A stretch of 64,000 nucleotides of DNA, taken from positions 2,232,001 through 2,296,000 of the forward strand of contig NZ_JARUBF010000001.1 of NCBI RefSeq assembly GCF_029626025.1, given 5' to 3'. Below, piece after piece: positions 17,786-25,969 of the stretch. Within the stretch, counting starts at the first letter, position 1, and every line of letters starts with the position of its first letter. Source of the DNA: Solwaraspora sp. WMMD406 (GTDB lineage: Bacteria; Actinomycetota; Actinomycetes; Mycobacteriales; Micromonosporaceae). The notes beneath the pieces were generated by a model. It saw only the letters and a list, made by a program, of their open reading frames with translations, ran no database searches and was not told the origin of the DNA. The translations under genes and the position numbers were made by a program.

Positions 17786-20302
17786 TCATGAAGACTCAAC
17801 CCTTACAGCCGCCCCGTAGCGCGTGGCGAACTCCGGACCGTTTAGGTGCAGGTGAACGAGCTGCTTCTGAACGGCCCGGGGGTCACGGAACTGACCGTCG
17901 GTCGCCAACGCGGTGGCGTACGCCCGGATTGAGGCCATCAGCTTGGAGTGCGATTCGGTGTCCACGCAGCGAGTGCCTGCGGGCGGGGTACCGGTGCGCT
18001 CGACGGTGCGACTTGGGTGGACGATCACCGGCACGATCCGCGTGACACCGGTCAGCGTCTGCTCGGCCCATCGCAGTGAGCCGCCGAGCTGGTTGATGTC
18101 GCGCTTGGAGATGAGAGGCACCTCGGCCCCACTCTTGACCTCGATGACGAGGTGGTTGCCGTCCGAGTCCGACCAGAGAACATCACTGCCTCGGCCAATT
18201 TGCTTCTCGGGCCGCTGACCGGAGAAGCCCACATGGTTGGCCAGGTCGGTCCACGCCTGCTCCGCCTCCTCGGTTCTCCCGGGATCCCAGGCGAGGTCGG
18301 CAATGAGGGCTTCGACACCTACTCGGAGCCGTGCGCCGTCCGTGTAGCGATCGGCGAGGTATTGGGTGGCTGCCTCTGCTTGGCGACGGGTGGGGCGTGA
18401 GGGCTTAAAGGCCAGACCAGACATTGGGCGAAGGATTGAGGAGTTATATGCTGTTGCGCCCGCGAGCACGGCCTGTGCTCGTGCAGGGTCGGTGGCGTGT
18501 CGGTAGGCGGCGGCCTTCTCCGCGAGCCAGCCACCCAGCCGGTCGTCCTTCATCACTCCCCGGGCGGCATTGACTGCAGCGTCTGCGGCATTCGCGGCTG
18601 CCTCGTAGTCACCGCGCACGGCGGCATCGTACGCCTCCCGTTGGTGCACGGCCGCAGGGGTCAGCGGGACGGTCTCGTATGTGACCGAGACGAGCGCGTT
18701 GCGGGCAGCGGCTCGGAAGTCCTCCGCTCCATCGACGACCTTCCGAATGAGGTCGACCACGCCAGCCATCGTCACGTCGGGTCGTCCCTCGAGGCTCCGG
18801 GCCACCTTTCGGGACAGGCCGAGCTGCGCGCGTGTACCAGGGGAGAGTCGGCTGGGGACGTCCGGGCGGGAGATCAGCTCGACGAGGCGCCGGTCCATGA
18901 CGAGGACGGCACACCGATCTTCACGCGAGCGAACACCGCGGCCCATGCCCTGCTCGAAGCGCTGGACCTGCCGGGTGATGATGGTGTTAGATTCCCGGAG
19001 CGCGGTCGCCTCGCGGCGTTCCGACCCGGACGCCGCCTGAGGCAGCCCGTCGATTACTAGGACGCGGCACGCGTTGTCCGGTAGGTCGATGCCGTCGTAC
19101 TGGTTCACGACGACGACGAGTCCGACGGACCCGGCCTGCAGGCGGGTGACGGCGGCAGAGATGTCGCCGGACGTCGACACGGTCTCATTCGCGACCTCGC
19201 TCCACTCCCGAGCTCGCGGCCAGCTCGGAACGAGGACCACGACGTTGTCGGTGACGGCGATCGAGGCGATCGCAGTCCGCAGCTCGTAGTCGGACAGGTC
19301 AGGAACAAGTTCCTGAGGGACGAGTACAAGACGATCGCCGAGATCAGCAGCGGAGTCGGGCACGACGGGACGAGCGACGGTTGAGGCGTCAGCGGCGAAG
19401 TGCGTGACAAGTGCGGAGTCGTTGGCGAGCGTCGCCGTCATGTAGATGCGCCGCTTTGCATCGACGAAGCTCGGGAACTTCTGAGTCGGCGGTAGGGGCG
19501 GGGAGATCTGGATCCCGTCGCTGGTCAGCGTCGCCTCGCAGGCGGCCAGGTGGTCCTTGATTAGCGGCCAGACCCACTCGAGGGTCGGCGTGGTCCGCAG
19601 AGGGTGCAGCACCTTGAGGACTTCGGCCGCCTTGTCCTGCCACGCCCAGAACGGGATGCGCATTACAGCTCCGCGCTCACCAGCCTTGATGTCCATCACA
19701 GTGGCTGCGCTCTGGGCGTTTAGGTCGTCCTCGAACAGCTGCATCAGCGGCTCGTAAGCCGCATCCGTCGGCGGGATCATGACCCGGCTGTACTCCTCGA
19801 GTCGGGTGATCGCCGAGTGTGCGTCGTCGATGACGACCGATCCGACTTGCATCGGCGATTCGCTGTCAGAGAGCCCGAACCTAGTCTTGCCGTTGAACAT
19901 GACCCGCAGCGATGTGATGCAGATTGCATCGCACGAGCGGAACTTGCCGTTGGCCGGGTCGGTGACAACGGTCAGACCGAGTCTGCGCGCTTCGACCACG
20001 GCACGCTCAGCCAGCTGAGGGTTAGGTGCCAGGAACAGCGCCGGCCCGGCGCCGTCGTGGAGGCTGACCTGCAGAATGAGCAGACCCACGATGGTCTTAC
20101 CGGTGCCTGTGTTCATCTTGACGACCAGATCCGTCTCGTCACGGCGCGCGGACCATCGTTCTAGGACGATGGCCTGGACCTGACGCAGGTACCCCAAACC
20201 CTGCTGCTTGCTTGGCAGCGCGTCGAACAATGCCGCCGGCTCGTGGATCGCGCTCAGGTCCGTCCCGGATGAGATCTCGCCGAAGTCAAAGTCCACCCTC
20301 AT
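17786..20302 (-). CDS. SF2 helicase fused to PD-(D/E)XK-type nuclease
   Basis: 838 residues from the ATG at 20302. The start is confirmed because the reading frame of tcmP, before transposon insertion, ended in a TGA overlapping this ATG by 4 nt. Helicase motifs are I (MNTGTGKTIVGL), II (VIDDAHSA, a DEAH variant), III (YMTATL) and VI (QGMGRGVRS). A middle helical region (about 500-690) is followed by a C-terminal nuclease-like segment (GRGSDVLW, then HLVIEVKSG). The latter fits the D...E-x-K site of restriction-like nucleases. It probably translocates on and cuts invading nucleic acid. The DUF5131 gene follows 43 nt downstream. Confidence 0.85.
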   Translation of the reverse strand: MRVDFDFGEISSGTDLSAIHEPAALFDALPSKQQGLGYLRQVQAIVLERWSARRDETDLVVKMNTGTGKTIVGLLILQVSLHDGAGPALFLAPNPQLAERAVVEARRLGLTVVTDPANGKFRSCDAICITSLRVMFNGKTRFGLSDSESPMQVGSVVIDDAHSAITRLEEYSRVMIPPTDAAYEPLMQLFEDDLNAQSAATVMDIKAGERGAVMRIPFWAWQDKAAEVLKVLHPLRTTPTLEWVWPLIKDHLAACEATLTSDGIQISPPLPPTQKFPSFVDAKRRIYMTATLANDSALVTHFAADASTVARPVVPDSAADLGDRLVLVPQELVPDLSDYELRTAIASIAVTDNVVVLVPSWPRAREWSEVANETVSTSGDISAAVTRLQAGSVGLVVVVNQYDGIDLPDNACRVLVIDGLPQAASGSERREATALRESNTIITRQVQRFEQGMGRGVRSREDRCAVLVMDRRLVELISRPDVPSRLSPGTRAQLGLSRKVARSLEGRPDVTMAGVVDLIRKVVDGAEDFRAAARNALVSVTYETVPLTPAAVHQREAYDAAVRGDYEAAANAADAAVNAARGVMKDDRLGGWLAEKAAAYRHATDPARAQAVLAGATAYNSSILRPMSGLAFKPSRPTRRQAEAATQYLADRYTDGARLRVGVEALIADLAWDPGRTEEAEQAWTDLANHVGFSGQRPEKQIGRGSDVLWSDSDGNHLVIEVKSGAEVPLISKRDINQLGGSLRWAEQTLTGVTRIVPVIVHPSRTVERTGTPPAGTRCVDTESHSKLMASIRAYATALATDGQFRDPRAVQKQLVHLHLNGPEFATRYGAAVRVESS

Positions 20303-20412
20303 CCTCCCCTCGTGAGGCCGGCGGCGGTCAGCCATACGCTGCCGCCGAGTCGCACGCTGCCATCGGCGCCGTCCCCGACGGCCAACTGCCTCTCGACGAG
20401 TTGGTCTAGTAC
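20299..20412 (-). pseudogene. detached 3' end of tcmP
   Basis: Reading the minus strand from the insertion duplication (20403-20412), the tcmP frame stays open as VLDQLVERQLAVG... for 34 codons after the Asp. It stops at TGA (20299-20301), overlapping the helicase ATG. This is the original C terminus of TcmP (377 residues before insertion), separated from the rest of the gene by the IS4-family element. Confidence 0.85.
20403..20412. repeat. left target-site duplication of the IS element
   Basis: GGTCTAGTAC here is repeated at 21923-21932, directly outside the two inverted ends. A 10-bp duplication fits the IS4 family range. Confidence 0.85.
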
Positions 20413-21922
20413 CAACGCCGCTCGGTTAAGCCGTTGCGGCAGCGGTCAAGGGTGTGTCGGTCGGACATGGGAAAGCGGAGTTCCTGTAACGAGGTGAGTC
20501 ACTCCAAGACGCCTCGAGACCAGGAACTCCGCTTTGGTCGATCAGATTGCCATAACTCGGACGGTGCGGGTAGCCGCAGGTGTGTTCGCGCCGGGTCATC
20601 TGGGTGAGTTGACCCAGTTCCTGCCCTTCGAGATGGTCGATGAGGTCCTTGCCGCGACCCGTCGTACCCAGCAGCGGATCCGGCTACTCCCGGCCCGGGT
20701 CGTGGTCTACCTCGTCCTCGCAGGCTGCTTGTTCGCCGAACTCGGCTACGGGCAGGTGTGGCGGAAACTGACCGCCGGTCTGACCGGGCTGGATCTGACC
20801 GAACCGGCCTCAGGCACGTTACGGGAGGCGCGTCAGCGGCTCGGGTCGACGCCGTTGCGGGCCCTGTTCGATCTGCTGCGCGGCCCGGCGGTCACCACGG
20901 CGACGCACGCCGTGCGGTGGCGGGGCCTGCTGGTGACAGCGATCGACGGGACCACGATGTCGGTCGCCGACGCCGAGGCGGTCCGGGTCCGTTACCGCAA
21001 ACAACGGGGTAACCACGGCGGCGCGGGCTACCCGGCACTACGGCTGAGTGTCCTGCTGACCTGCGGCACCCGCTCGATCATCGACGCCGTGTTCGCTCCA
21101 CTCGGCACCAGCGAACTCGACCAGGCCCGCTCCCTGGCCCGGAGCCTGGCCGCCGGGATGCTGCTGTTGGCCGACCGTAACTACGCCGCCGCCGACCTCA
21201 TCCAGACACTCGCCGCCACCAGGGCCGACCTGCTGATCCGCTGCAAGAACGGCCGCCGCCTGCCGGTGATCCGCCGGTACCACGACGGATCCTGGCTGTC
21301 GACCATCGGCACGGTACGGGTGCGGGTCGTGGACGCTGAGATCAGCGTCCAGACCATCGACGGCGTCCGCACGGGCGGCTACCGGCTGATCACCACCCTG
21401 CTCGACCCACGCACCCACCCGGCCGGCGAACTGATAAAGCTGTACCACCGCCGGTGGGAGGTCGAAACCGCCTACCTGGAGATCAAATCCAGCATCCTCG
21501 GCGGCCGGGTCCTGCGCGCGCGTACTCCCGACGGCATCGACCAGGAGGTCTACGCCCTGCTGGTCGTCTACCAGATCCTGCGTAACGCCATGACCGACGC
21601 CACCGACAGCCGGCCCGGCACCGGCCCTGACCGGGCCAGCTTCACCACCGCCCTGAACGCCGCCCGCGACCAGGTCACCCACGCCGCCGGCGTCCTCGCC
21701 GACACCGTCATCGACCTGGTCGGCGCCATCGGTCGTGCGGTTCTGGCCCACCTGCTACCTGAGCGTCGGATCCGGGTGAAGACCCGCATGATCAAACGCT
21801 CGAACTCCAAGTACCAAGCCCGCGGACCCAACGTAGACCGACGCAGCTACAAAGCCACCATAGCCATCGATATAATCACAAACACTTGCTAACCATCCAC
21901 CCGCCCTAACCGAGCGGCGTTG
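20413..21922 (+). mobile_element. IS4-family insertion sequence, 1510 bp
   Basis: Terminal inverted repeats of at least 16 bp (CAACGCCGCTCGGTTA) lie at 20413-20428 and, inverted, at 21907-21922. They are flanked by the 10-bp duplication GGTCTAGTAC. One transposase gene fills it, on the opposite strand to the host operon. It interrupts the 3' end of tcmP and separates tcmP from the helicase gene. Ends, duplication and open transposase frame are all intact, which suggests recent insertion. Confidence 0.92.
20534..21892 (+). CDS. IS4-family transposase
   Basis: 452 residues from a TTG start with a modest GGAA upstream. The DDE triad is visible: AIDGTT, LLADRNY and the C-terminal signature YHRRWEVETAYLEIK. 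The last fits the IS4-family Y-(2)-R-(3)-E-(6)-K pattern exactly. An N-terminal helical DNA-binding region (about 15-110) precedes the catalytic core. The frame is complete, so the element is probably competent. Confidence 0.93.
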   Translation: MVDQIAITRTVRVAAGVFAPGHLGELTQFLPFEMVDEVLAATRRTQQRIRLLPARVVVYLVLAGCLFAELGYGQVWRKLTAGLTGLDLTEPASGTLREARQRLGSTPLRALFDLLRGPAVTTATHAVRWRGLLVTAIDGTTMSVADAEAVRVRYRKQRGNHGGAGYPALRLSVLLTCGTRSIIDAVFAPLGTSELDQARSLARSLAAGMLLLADRNYAAADLIQTLAATRADLLIRCKNGRRLPVIRRYHDGSWLSTIGTVRVRVVDAEISVQTIDGVRTGGYRLITTLLDPRTHPAGELIKLYHRRWEVETAYLEIKSSILGGRVLRARTPDGIDQEVYALLVVYQILRNAMTDATDSRPGTGPDRASFTTALNAARDQVTHAAGVLADTVIDLVGAIGRAVLAHLLPERRIRVKTRMIKRSNSKYQARGPNVDRRSYKATIAIDIITNTC

Positions 21923-22952
21923 GGTCTAGTACGGGCTTGACCTGGCTCTCCTTGTAGACCGTCCGGTACAACGCGAACCGGCGAAGATCGCTGACGCTGG
22001 CCGTCTGCTCCGGCTCGCCGCGCAGGTGCTCCAGCAACTCTCGTCGCAGTGGAGCGGTTACGGGCTCGAGCTCAATGTCGAGAAGCTGCTGGTCGGGGTC
22101 GGCGGGGTCGCGGTACTGCACGCCGTGAACCGGGTCGACCTCCCACATCGCCTCCTTCATCTTCTGCAGGCCACGCACGTGCGTCGTGCCGAAGATCAGA
22201 AACAGGGAGTGTCCACGGGTGTTGACAAGCTCAAACGTCAGCACGAACGGGAACCCCACCTCCTGCAACACTGAGCGGTACTTGGCCACCACCCACTCCG
22301 CCTTGGCGGAATCGGGCTGCTCAGCAACCCGGCGCCAGTCAGGGTCGCCAAACACGGTGTCGCCGTGCCGGACCCTCTCTGAGCCGGCGAACCGGGCGAA
22401 ATACTGCGGCTCGAAGGTGATGATCACCTCGCTAGAGGGATTCAGCGCGATCCTGCGCACGAGGTCGAGCTTGACGCTGCCGCCAAACGTGTCGAGCACA
22501 ACGAGCATCGGCCGCCCCCACGCGTTGCGTCTCGTGAGCAAGTCGACGAGCGTTGGGTCGTAGTCACCCGTCGCGACTGCCAAGTCGATCCCGTACCGGG
22601 CCAGATCGTTAAGCGGGACGGGCGTTGCCGCATGTTCGAGCTCTTGGCGCAGACGCTCGGCTCGCTTGTTGTTCTGCTCGACGAACAGGAAGCGCAAATC
22701 ACGTGCACGCGTGCGGATCAGCGGGTCCCCGATCAGGGTCTTCAGCGCGATGACAGGCGAACCTGGCTCGCCACCGGTGTACACACCGGGGCCTGCGAAT
22801 CCCTCGGCGTATGTAACGTCGCCCTTCCAGCTGTGGACCATGATCGGCATCCACTTGCTGAGATACTGCTTGTAGACTTGGTGCTTGGCGAGCGTATGCG
22901 GAGACGCCTCCCAGATGACCTTGTCGTCCCCCAGCGAACCCCCCTGGGCCAT
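21906..22952 (-). CDS. tcmP: TcmP-like three-Cys-motif partner protein, C terminus truncated by IS
   Basis: 348 residues from the ATG at 22952, preceded by GGAGGTGAGG. It resembles the three-Cys-motif partner family, found beside DUF5131/Gp37-Gp68 genes. Recognisable segments are VIWEASPHTLAKHQVYKQYL, TYAEGFAGPGVYTGGEPGSP, FLFVEQN and MLVVLDTFGG. The methyltransferase-like layout (motif-I-like YAEGFAGPG, acidic VEQN) hints at nucleotide or SAM binding, but the biochemistry is unknown. The last five residues (PTPLG) and the stop come from the inserted IS end. The original protein had about 377 residues, ending at the helicase start. Function may be impaired. Confidence 0.85.
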   Translation of the reverse strand: MAQGGSLGDDKVIWEASPHTLAKHQVYKQYLSKWMPIMVHSWKGDVTYAEGFAGPGVYTGGEPGSPVIALKTLIGDPLIRTRARDLRFLFVEQNNKRAERLRQELEHAATPVPLNDLARYGIDLAVATGDYDPTLVDLLTRRNAWGRPMLVVLDTFGGSVKLDLVRRIALNPSSEVIITFEPQYFARFAGSERVRHGDTVFGDPDWRRVAEQPDSAKAEWVVAKYRSVLQEVGFPFVLTFELVNTRGHSLFLIFGTTHVRGLQKMKEAMWEVDPVHGVQYRDPADPDQQLLDIELEPVTAPLRRELLEHLRGEPEQTASVSDLRRFALYRTVYKESQVKPVLDPTPLG

Positions 22953-23202
22953 CCTCACCTCCACGCTCCTCATCGCACTCATTGCTACCCTACCGACCGA
23001 GAGCGTGCGCTCGCCGCCCTCGGGAAGTGTGGCGGACCCATGATGGGGGCACATGCCACCGGCCAGGATCCAAGCCTGCGCCGGTCGCCGGTCAACCTGG
23101 TCGCTCACCTGTGTTGCCGGGGGGTTCTCGGGGGGCGATTCAAAATCAAATAGGTGAGCATCGATGTCCTGCCAGGGTTGCTGCTGGTCAGGGCCTAGCG
23201 TT
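22953..23202. other. intergenic att-arm region before the tRNA fragment
   Basis: This stretch holds the tcmP promoter region (divergent from vapB) and, from 23117, the sequence that resembles 16706-16806 downstream of the integrase. No gene is seen; a long open frame continuing upstream of tcmP lacks similarity and a ribosome binding site. Confidence 0.5.
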
Positions 23203-23246
23203 GGTGCCCCCGGCAGGATTCGAACCTGCGACACACGGTTTAGGAA
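23203..23246 (-). repeat. 44-bp tRNA-Arg 3' fragment, attachment-site duplication
   Basis: Identical to 24108-24151. It covers the tRNA-Arg gene from the anticodon loop to the 3' end, in the same orientation, then diverges. A 3' tRNA duplication of this length is the usual trace of tyrosine-integrase insertion. It marks the outer end of a small segment carrying the vapBC-like pair. Confidence 0.88.
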
Positions 23247-23387
23247 GGCGACTCAGCGGAGCCGGCCGGCATGGCTGCCACCAGGCGCAACAGGTCGACC
23301 GGCCGGGGCAGTCGGGTACTCCGTTGCACGTACTCTGCACGCCAGCGGCGGGACCCGGCAGGGGGCATCCGGTAGTAGGATCGGCGT

Positions 23388-23570
23388 GTGAAGCCCGACG
23401 AGACCACTCCCGAGCCGCTGACGGCAGCGCAGCGCTTAGCGGCTGCCCTGGGTAAGCCGCTGCCGCTGCCGCTGAGCGCGGATGAGCTCGCGGAGCTGGA
23501 AGCCGCGCAGGACCGTGCGGACGCCGACGCTGAGCTGATCTGGGGCGTACGGGGGCAGGCAGCGGCGTGA
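23388..23570 (+). CDS. VapB-like antitoxin candidate
   Basis: 60 residues from GTG 23388. It is a short Ala/Leu/Glu-rich helical protein (LTAAQRLAAALGKPLPL, then LSADELAELEAAQDRADADAE). It overlaps the PIN-domain gene by 4 nt (GTGA). Position and size fit an antitoxin, with no obvious ribbon-helix-helix DNA-binding part. It lies between the two tRNA-Arg att copies. Confidence 0.65.
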   Translation: MKPDETTPEPLTAAQRLAAALGKPLPLPLSADELAELEAAQDRADADAELIWGVRGQAAA

Positions 23571-23935
23571 GGCTACGCCCGCCACGGGTCTTCGACAGCA
23601 CGGCACTGATTGATCTCTTTCACGGCTACCGGGAGCTTGGCGAGCTCCTCGAACAGGCCGAGTCCGGCTGGCTGCAGATCCTGCTACCCACGACCGCGAT
23701 CGCTGAGGCCGAAGAGACGTTGACCGCCGGCCGGAGCGGCTGGGAAGGCATCCTGCTGACGCAGGGAGTACAGTCGCTGCCGCTGACCGAGCACACTGCT
23801 ATCGAGATCGGTGGCTGGCCAGGAAGTCTGCCCGCTCGGCACGTCGTGCACGAGGCGGCGGCGGTACGCGGTGTCGTGGTGACTCGCTCGCCGGGCACCT
23901 ACAGCGGCCTACGCGTTCCGCTACTGGTGGTGTGA
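23567..23935 (+). CDS. PIN-domain protein, VapC-like toxin, partly degenerate site
   Basis: 122 residues from a GTG start overlapping the antitoxin stop. The PIN fold starts with VFDSTALIDLF (first acidic residue) and has a central acidic cluster (AIAEAEETL). The C-terminal HEAAAVRGVVVTRSPGTYSGL matches the usual A-x-A-x-x-x-x-x-x-P-VVTxD strand. There the expected aspartates appear as Glu and Ser. It may be a weak or inactive ribonuclease, or belong to a divergent PIN subgroup. The toxin-antitoxin role is inferred from the gene pair. Confidence 0.65.
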   Translation: MRLRPPRVFDSTALIDLFHGYRELGELLEQAESGWLQILLPTTAIAEAEETLTAGRSGWEGILLTQGVQSLPLTEHTAIEIGGWPGSLPARHVVHEAAAVRGVVVTRSPGTYSGLRVPLLVV

Positions 23936-24109
23936 GCGGGAGGCTGCTGCCTTTGCGCCTACAAGTGGTCGCGGCGGTTGGCCGGTGCTGTATGGGTTGC
24001 AGGGCAGGCGACAAACGGCGGCTTGCGGTGGCATCCGGCTTGCATCCTGTGGATCATCGACGGATCTGCGTACGTGCTGTTCGGCTGGCGTTTTCGCTGA
24101 TCTCTGGGG

Positions 24110-24182
24110 TGCCCCCGGCAGGATTCGAACCTGCGACACACGGTTTAGGAAACCGATGCTCTATCCCCTGAGCTACGAGGGC
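24110..24182 (-). tRNA. tRNA-Arg (anticodon CCT)
   Basis: Read on the minus strand it folds as a tRNA. A 7-bp acceptor stem (GCCCTCG with CGGGGGC, one G-U pair), a D-arm (GTAGCTCAGGGG...), an anticodon loop TTCCTAA giving CCT, and a T-arm with GGTTCGAATCC are visible. CCA is not encoded. It is intact and is the integration target of the elements to its left, whose 3' duplication lies at 23203-23246. Confidence 0.93.
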
Positions 24183-24376
24183 GCGAGGGCGCAGTCTACC
24201 GGCCAGCGCGTCGGCTCGGGACGGCCGGGGGTCGCTGGCGTGTCCGTCCGGGCGACACCGCTCGGGGCAGCCCGGAACGGCGTGGAGCGGGACCACCCCG
24301 GGCAAGTCCCACAGTGATCCCGCCAATTGTCTGCGTGTCAGCGGACTGCCCGGTGACAGCGCGTACCGCCTTGGGT

Positions 24377-24886
24377 TCAGCTGGTCGGTCGGCCGGCGGC
24401 CTGGTTGCGGGCGACCAGGGTCACCGGTACGGCGTGCCCGAGTACGCCGATGCCCCAGCCGAGGATCGGCCAGACCGGCCACGGGTACCACGCACCCGCC
24501 GTCAGGCCGATGACCAGCCAGAGGGCGATCATGAACACCGAGGCGGCGAGGTAGACGCCGACGTGGATCCGTACTCCCAGCATGGCGGCCCGGGACAGCT
24601 TGGCGCGGCGCTTGTCTCGGTTGATCCGCTGCAGCAGCTCCGGCGGCAGGTCCCGGGTGAGGGCGTCGAGGTCGGCGCGGTCGCGGGCCAGCTCCGCCCG
24701 GTGGCTGCGCTCCTCGAACTCGGCGAGGGTCAGGTAGTCGGCGCTGACCGCCTCGCTGAGCAGCGAGATGGTGCGGTCCCGTTCGGGCCGGCCGATGCGA
24801 CGGTCGCCGGGGTTGGTGTCGACTGCCGACCGCGTCGACCCGCCGGTCACGTCCGGGCTCCGCCGGGTGCCGGATTCGATGGTCAT
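24377..24886 (-). CDS. DUF1707 / 2TM-domain membrane protein
   Basis: 169 residues from an ATG with GGAGG 8 nt upstream. The N-terminal part carries the DUF1707 pattern common in actinobacteria (RIGRPERDRTISLLSEAV, LTLAEFEERSHRAELARDRADL). A C-terminal 2TM domain (about 100-155: VGVYLAASVFMIALWLVIG and the WPVWPILGWG stretch) follows. Function is unknown; such proteins are typical chromosomal genes. Confidence 0.85.
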   Translation of the reverse strand: MTIESGTRRSPDVTGGSTRSAVDTNPGDRRIGRPERDRTISLLSEAVSADYLTLAEFEERSHRAELARDRADLDALTRDLPPELLQRINRDKRRAKLSRAAMLGVRIHVGVYLAASVFMIALWLVIGLTAGAWYPWPVWPILGWGIGVLGHAVPVTLVARNQAAGRPTS

Positions 24887-24986
24887 GGCTGGTACCTCCA
24901 GAGAAGGGCGGGTGGGACCGGCGGGGCCGCAGCTCGGTCGACCTGATGGGAGTTGATGCGAATGGGACCCGGTGTAACGGGACTCG

Positions 24987-25006
24987 ATGTAAACGTACTC
25001 TTACAT
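24987..25006. promoter_or_regulatory. inverted repeat ATGTAA-N8-TTACAT in divergent promoter region
   Basis: A 6-bp inverted repeat with an 8-bp centre lies in the unusually AT-rich spacer between the divergent DUF1707 and TetR genes. It is a plausible TetR operator. A TAGAAT-like -10 follows at about 25012. Confidence 0.4.
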
Positions 25007-25098
25007 AGCTAGAATAGTCTCCGATCGGCCCGCGCGCCACCTTGTCAAGCAACTCCGGCTACCTGACCTCGTCGAGGCCCGCGTGCAGGTGAGGCGGC

Positions 25099-25860
25099 AT
25101 GTTAGGGTACGTCAACATGGGGGATCGGGAAGCGGCAGCGGCTGATCGGGACGTGGTAGCCGATCAAGGCCTGGCAGCCGATCAGGATGCTGCGGCGTCG
25201 GACGCCAGCGGCTCGAAGGCCGGCGCGACCCGCAGCCGGTATCACCACGGCAACCTTCGGCAGGCGCTGCTGGACGCGGCCGTCGAACTGATCGCCAGGA
25301 ACGGTGTACAAGGGTTCAGCCTCAGCGCCGCCGCGCGCGCCGCCGGGGTGAGCACCGCCGCCCCGTACCGGCACTTCGCCACCAAGGAGGCCCTGCTCGC
25401 CGCCGTGGTGGAACACGGCTGGGAGCAGTTCGCGGCGACTTTACGCCGCGCCGCGCAGCGGCACCCCGACGACCCGTTGGCCCGGCTGGCCGCCCTCGGC
25501 CGCCGCTACATCGAGTTCGCGGTCACCCGACCGGCGGTCTTCCGGCTGCTCTTCGGCGAACGGGAACGGGATAGGCTGCGCTCCGCCGCCGGCCTGACCA
25601 CCTTCGCCACCCTGCAGGACTGCGTACGGCAGGCCCGAGAGCAAGGCCAGATCCAGCCCCGCCTCGACGATCGCGCGGTCGCCCACGCCGCCTGGGGGAT
25701 CGTGCACGGGCTGGCCACCCTGTACCTCGACGACGTACTGGCGGTCACCGAACCGGACGCCTCACCGTACGAGATCGGTGACGCCGCCATCGAACTGTTC
25801 GTCGACGGCCTGCGGGTCCGCCGACCAGCACACTCGGCACCGGGCACCGGCGGCGACTGA
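25099..25860 (+). CDS. TetR/AcrR-family transcription regulator
   Basis: 253 residues from the ATG at 25099 (AGGTGAGG upstream; an inner ATG at 25117 has no SD). An unusual Ala/Asp-rich N-terminal tail of about 45 residues precedes the HTH domain (RQALLDAAVELIARNGVQGF, VSTAAPYRHFATKEALLAAV). The C-terminal ligand domain resembles the WHG/TetR_C_33 type. It probably represses itself and the divergent gene. It lies just outside the biosynthetic cluster, so control of that cluster cannot be claimed. Confidence 0.85.
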   Translation: MLGYVNMGDREAAAADRDVVADQGLAADQDAAASDASGSKAGATRSRYHHGNLRQALLDAAVELIARNGVQGFSLSAAARAAGVSTAAPYRHFATKEALLAAVVEHGWEQFAATLRRAAQRHPDDPLARLAALGRRYIEFAVTRPAVFRLLFGERERDRLRSAAGLTTFATLQDCVRQAREQGQIQPRLDDRAVAHAAWGIVHGLATLYLDDVLAVTEPDASPYEIGDAAIELFVDGLRVRRPAHSAPGTGGD

Positions 25861-25969
25861 CAGCCCCGGTGCCCTGCGGCCTGACCGCGGCGATTCGCGC
25901 TGGTCAGCGCCGGCTGCGTCCGACCGTATCCAGCCCCCCGGGACCGGTCGGACCTGTTGAGTCGGAGCG

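Noticed and set aside
17786-20302. Helicase as a type III or type I restriction R subunit
   Set aside because: No methyltransferase or specificity gene is in the operon; the ICE methyltransferases are on the other strand and in another unit. The nuclease lies at the C terminus with a TcmP/DUF5131 context.
20303-20335. Upstream ATG at 20335 as the helicase start
   Set aside because: It has no SD and lies inside the reconstructed tcmP 3' end, whose stop overlaps the ATG at 20302.
22953-23234. Longer tcmP reading frame starting at 23234
   Set aside because: It would run into the tRNA fragment and att-arm region; the ATG at 22952 has a clear GGAGGTGAGG and begins the family-like sequence.
23203-23246. 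A second functional tRNA-Arg
   Set aside because: Only the 3' half is present; the sequence diverges at the anticodon stem and has no D-arm or 5' acceptor strand.
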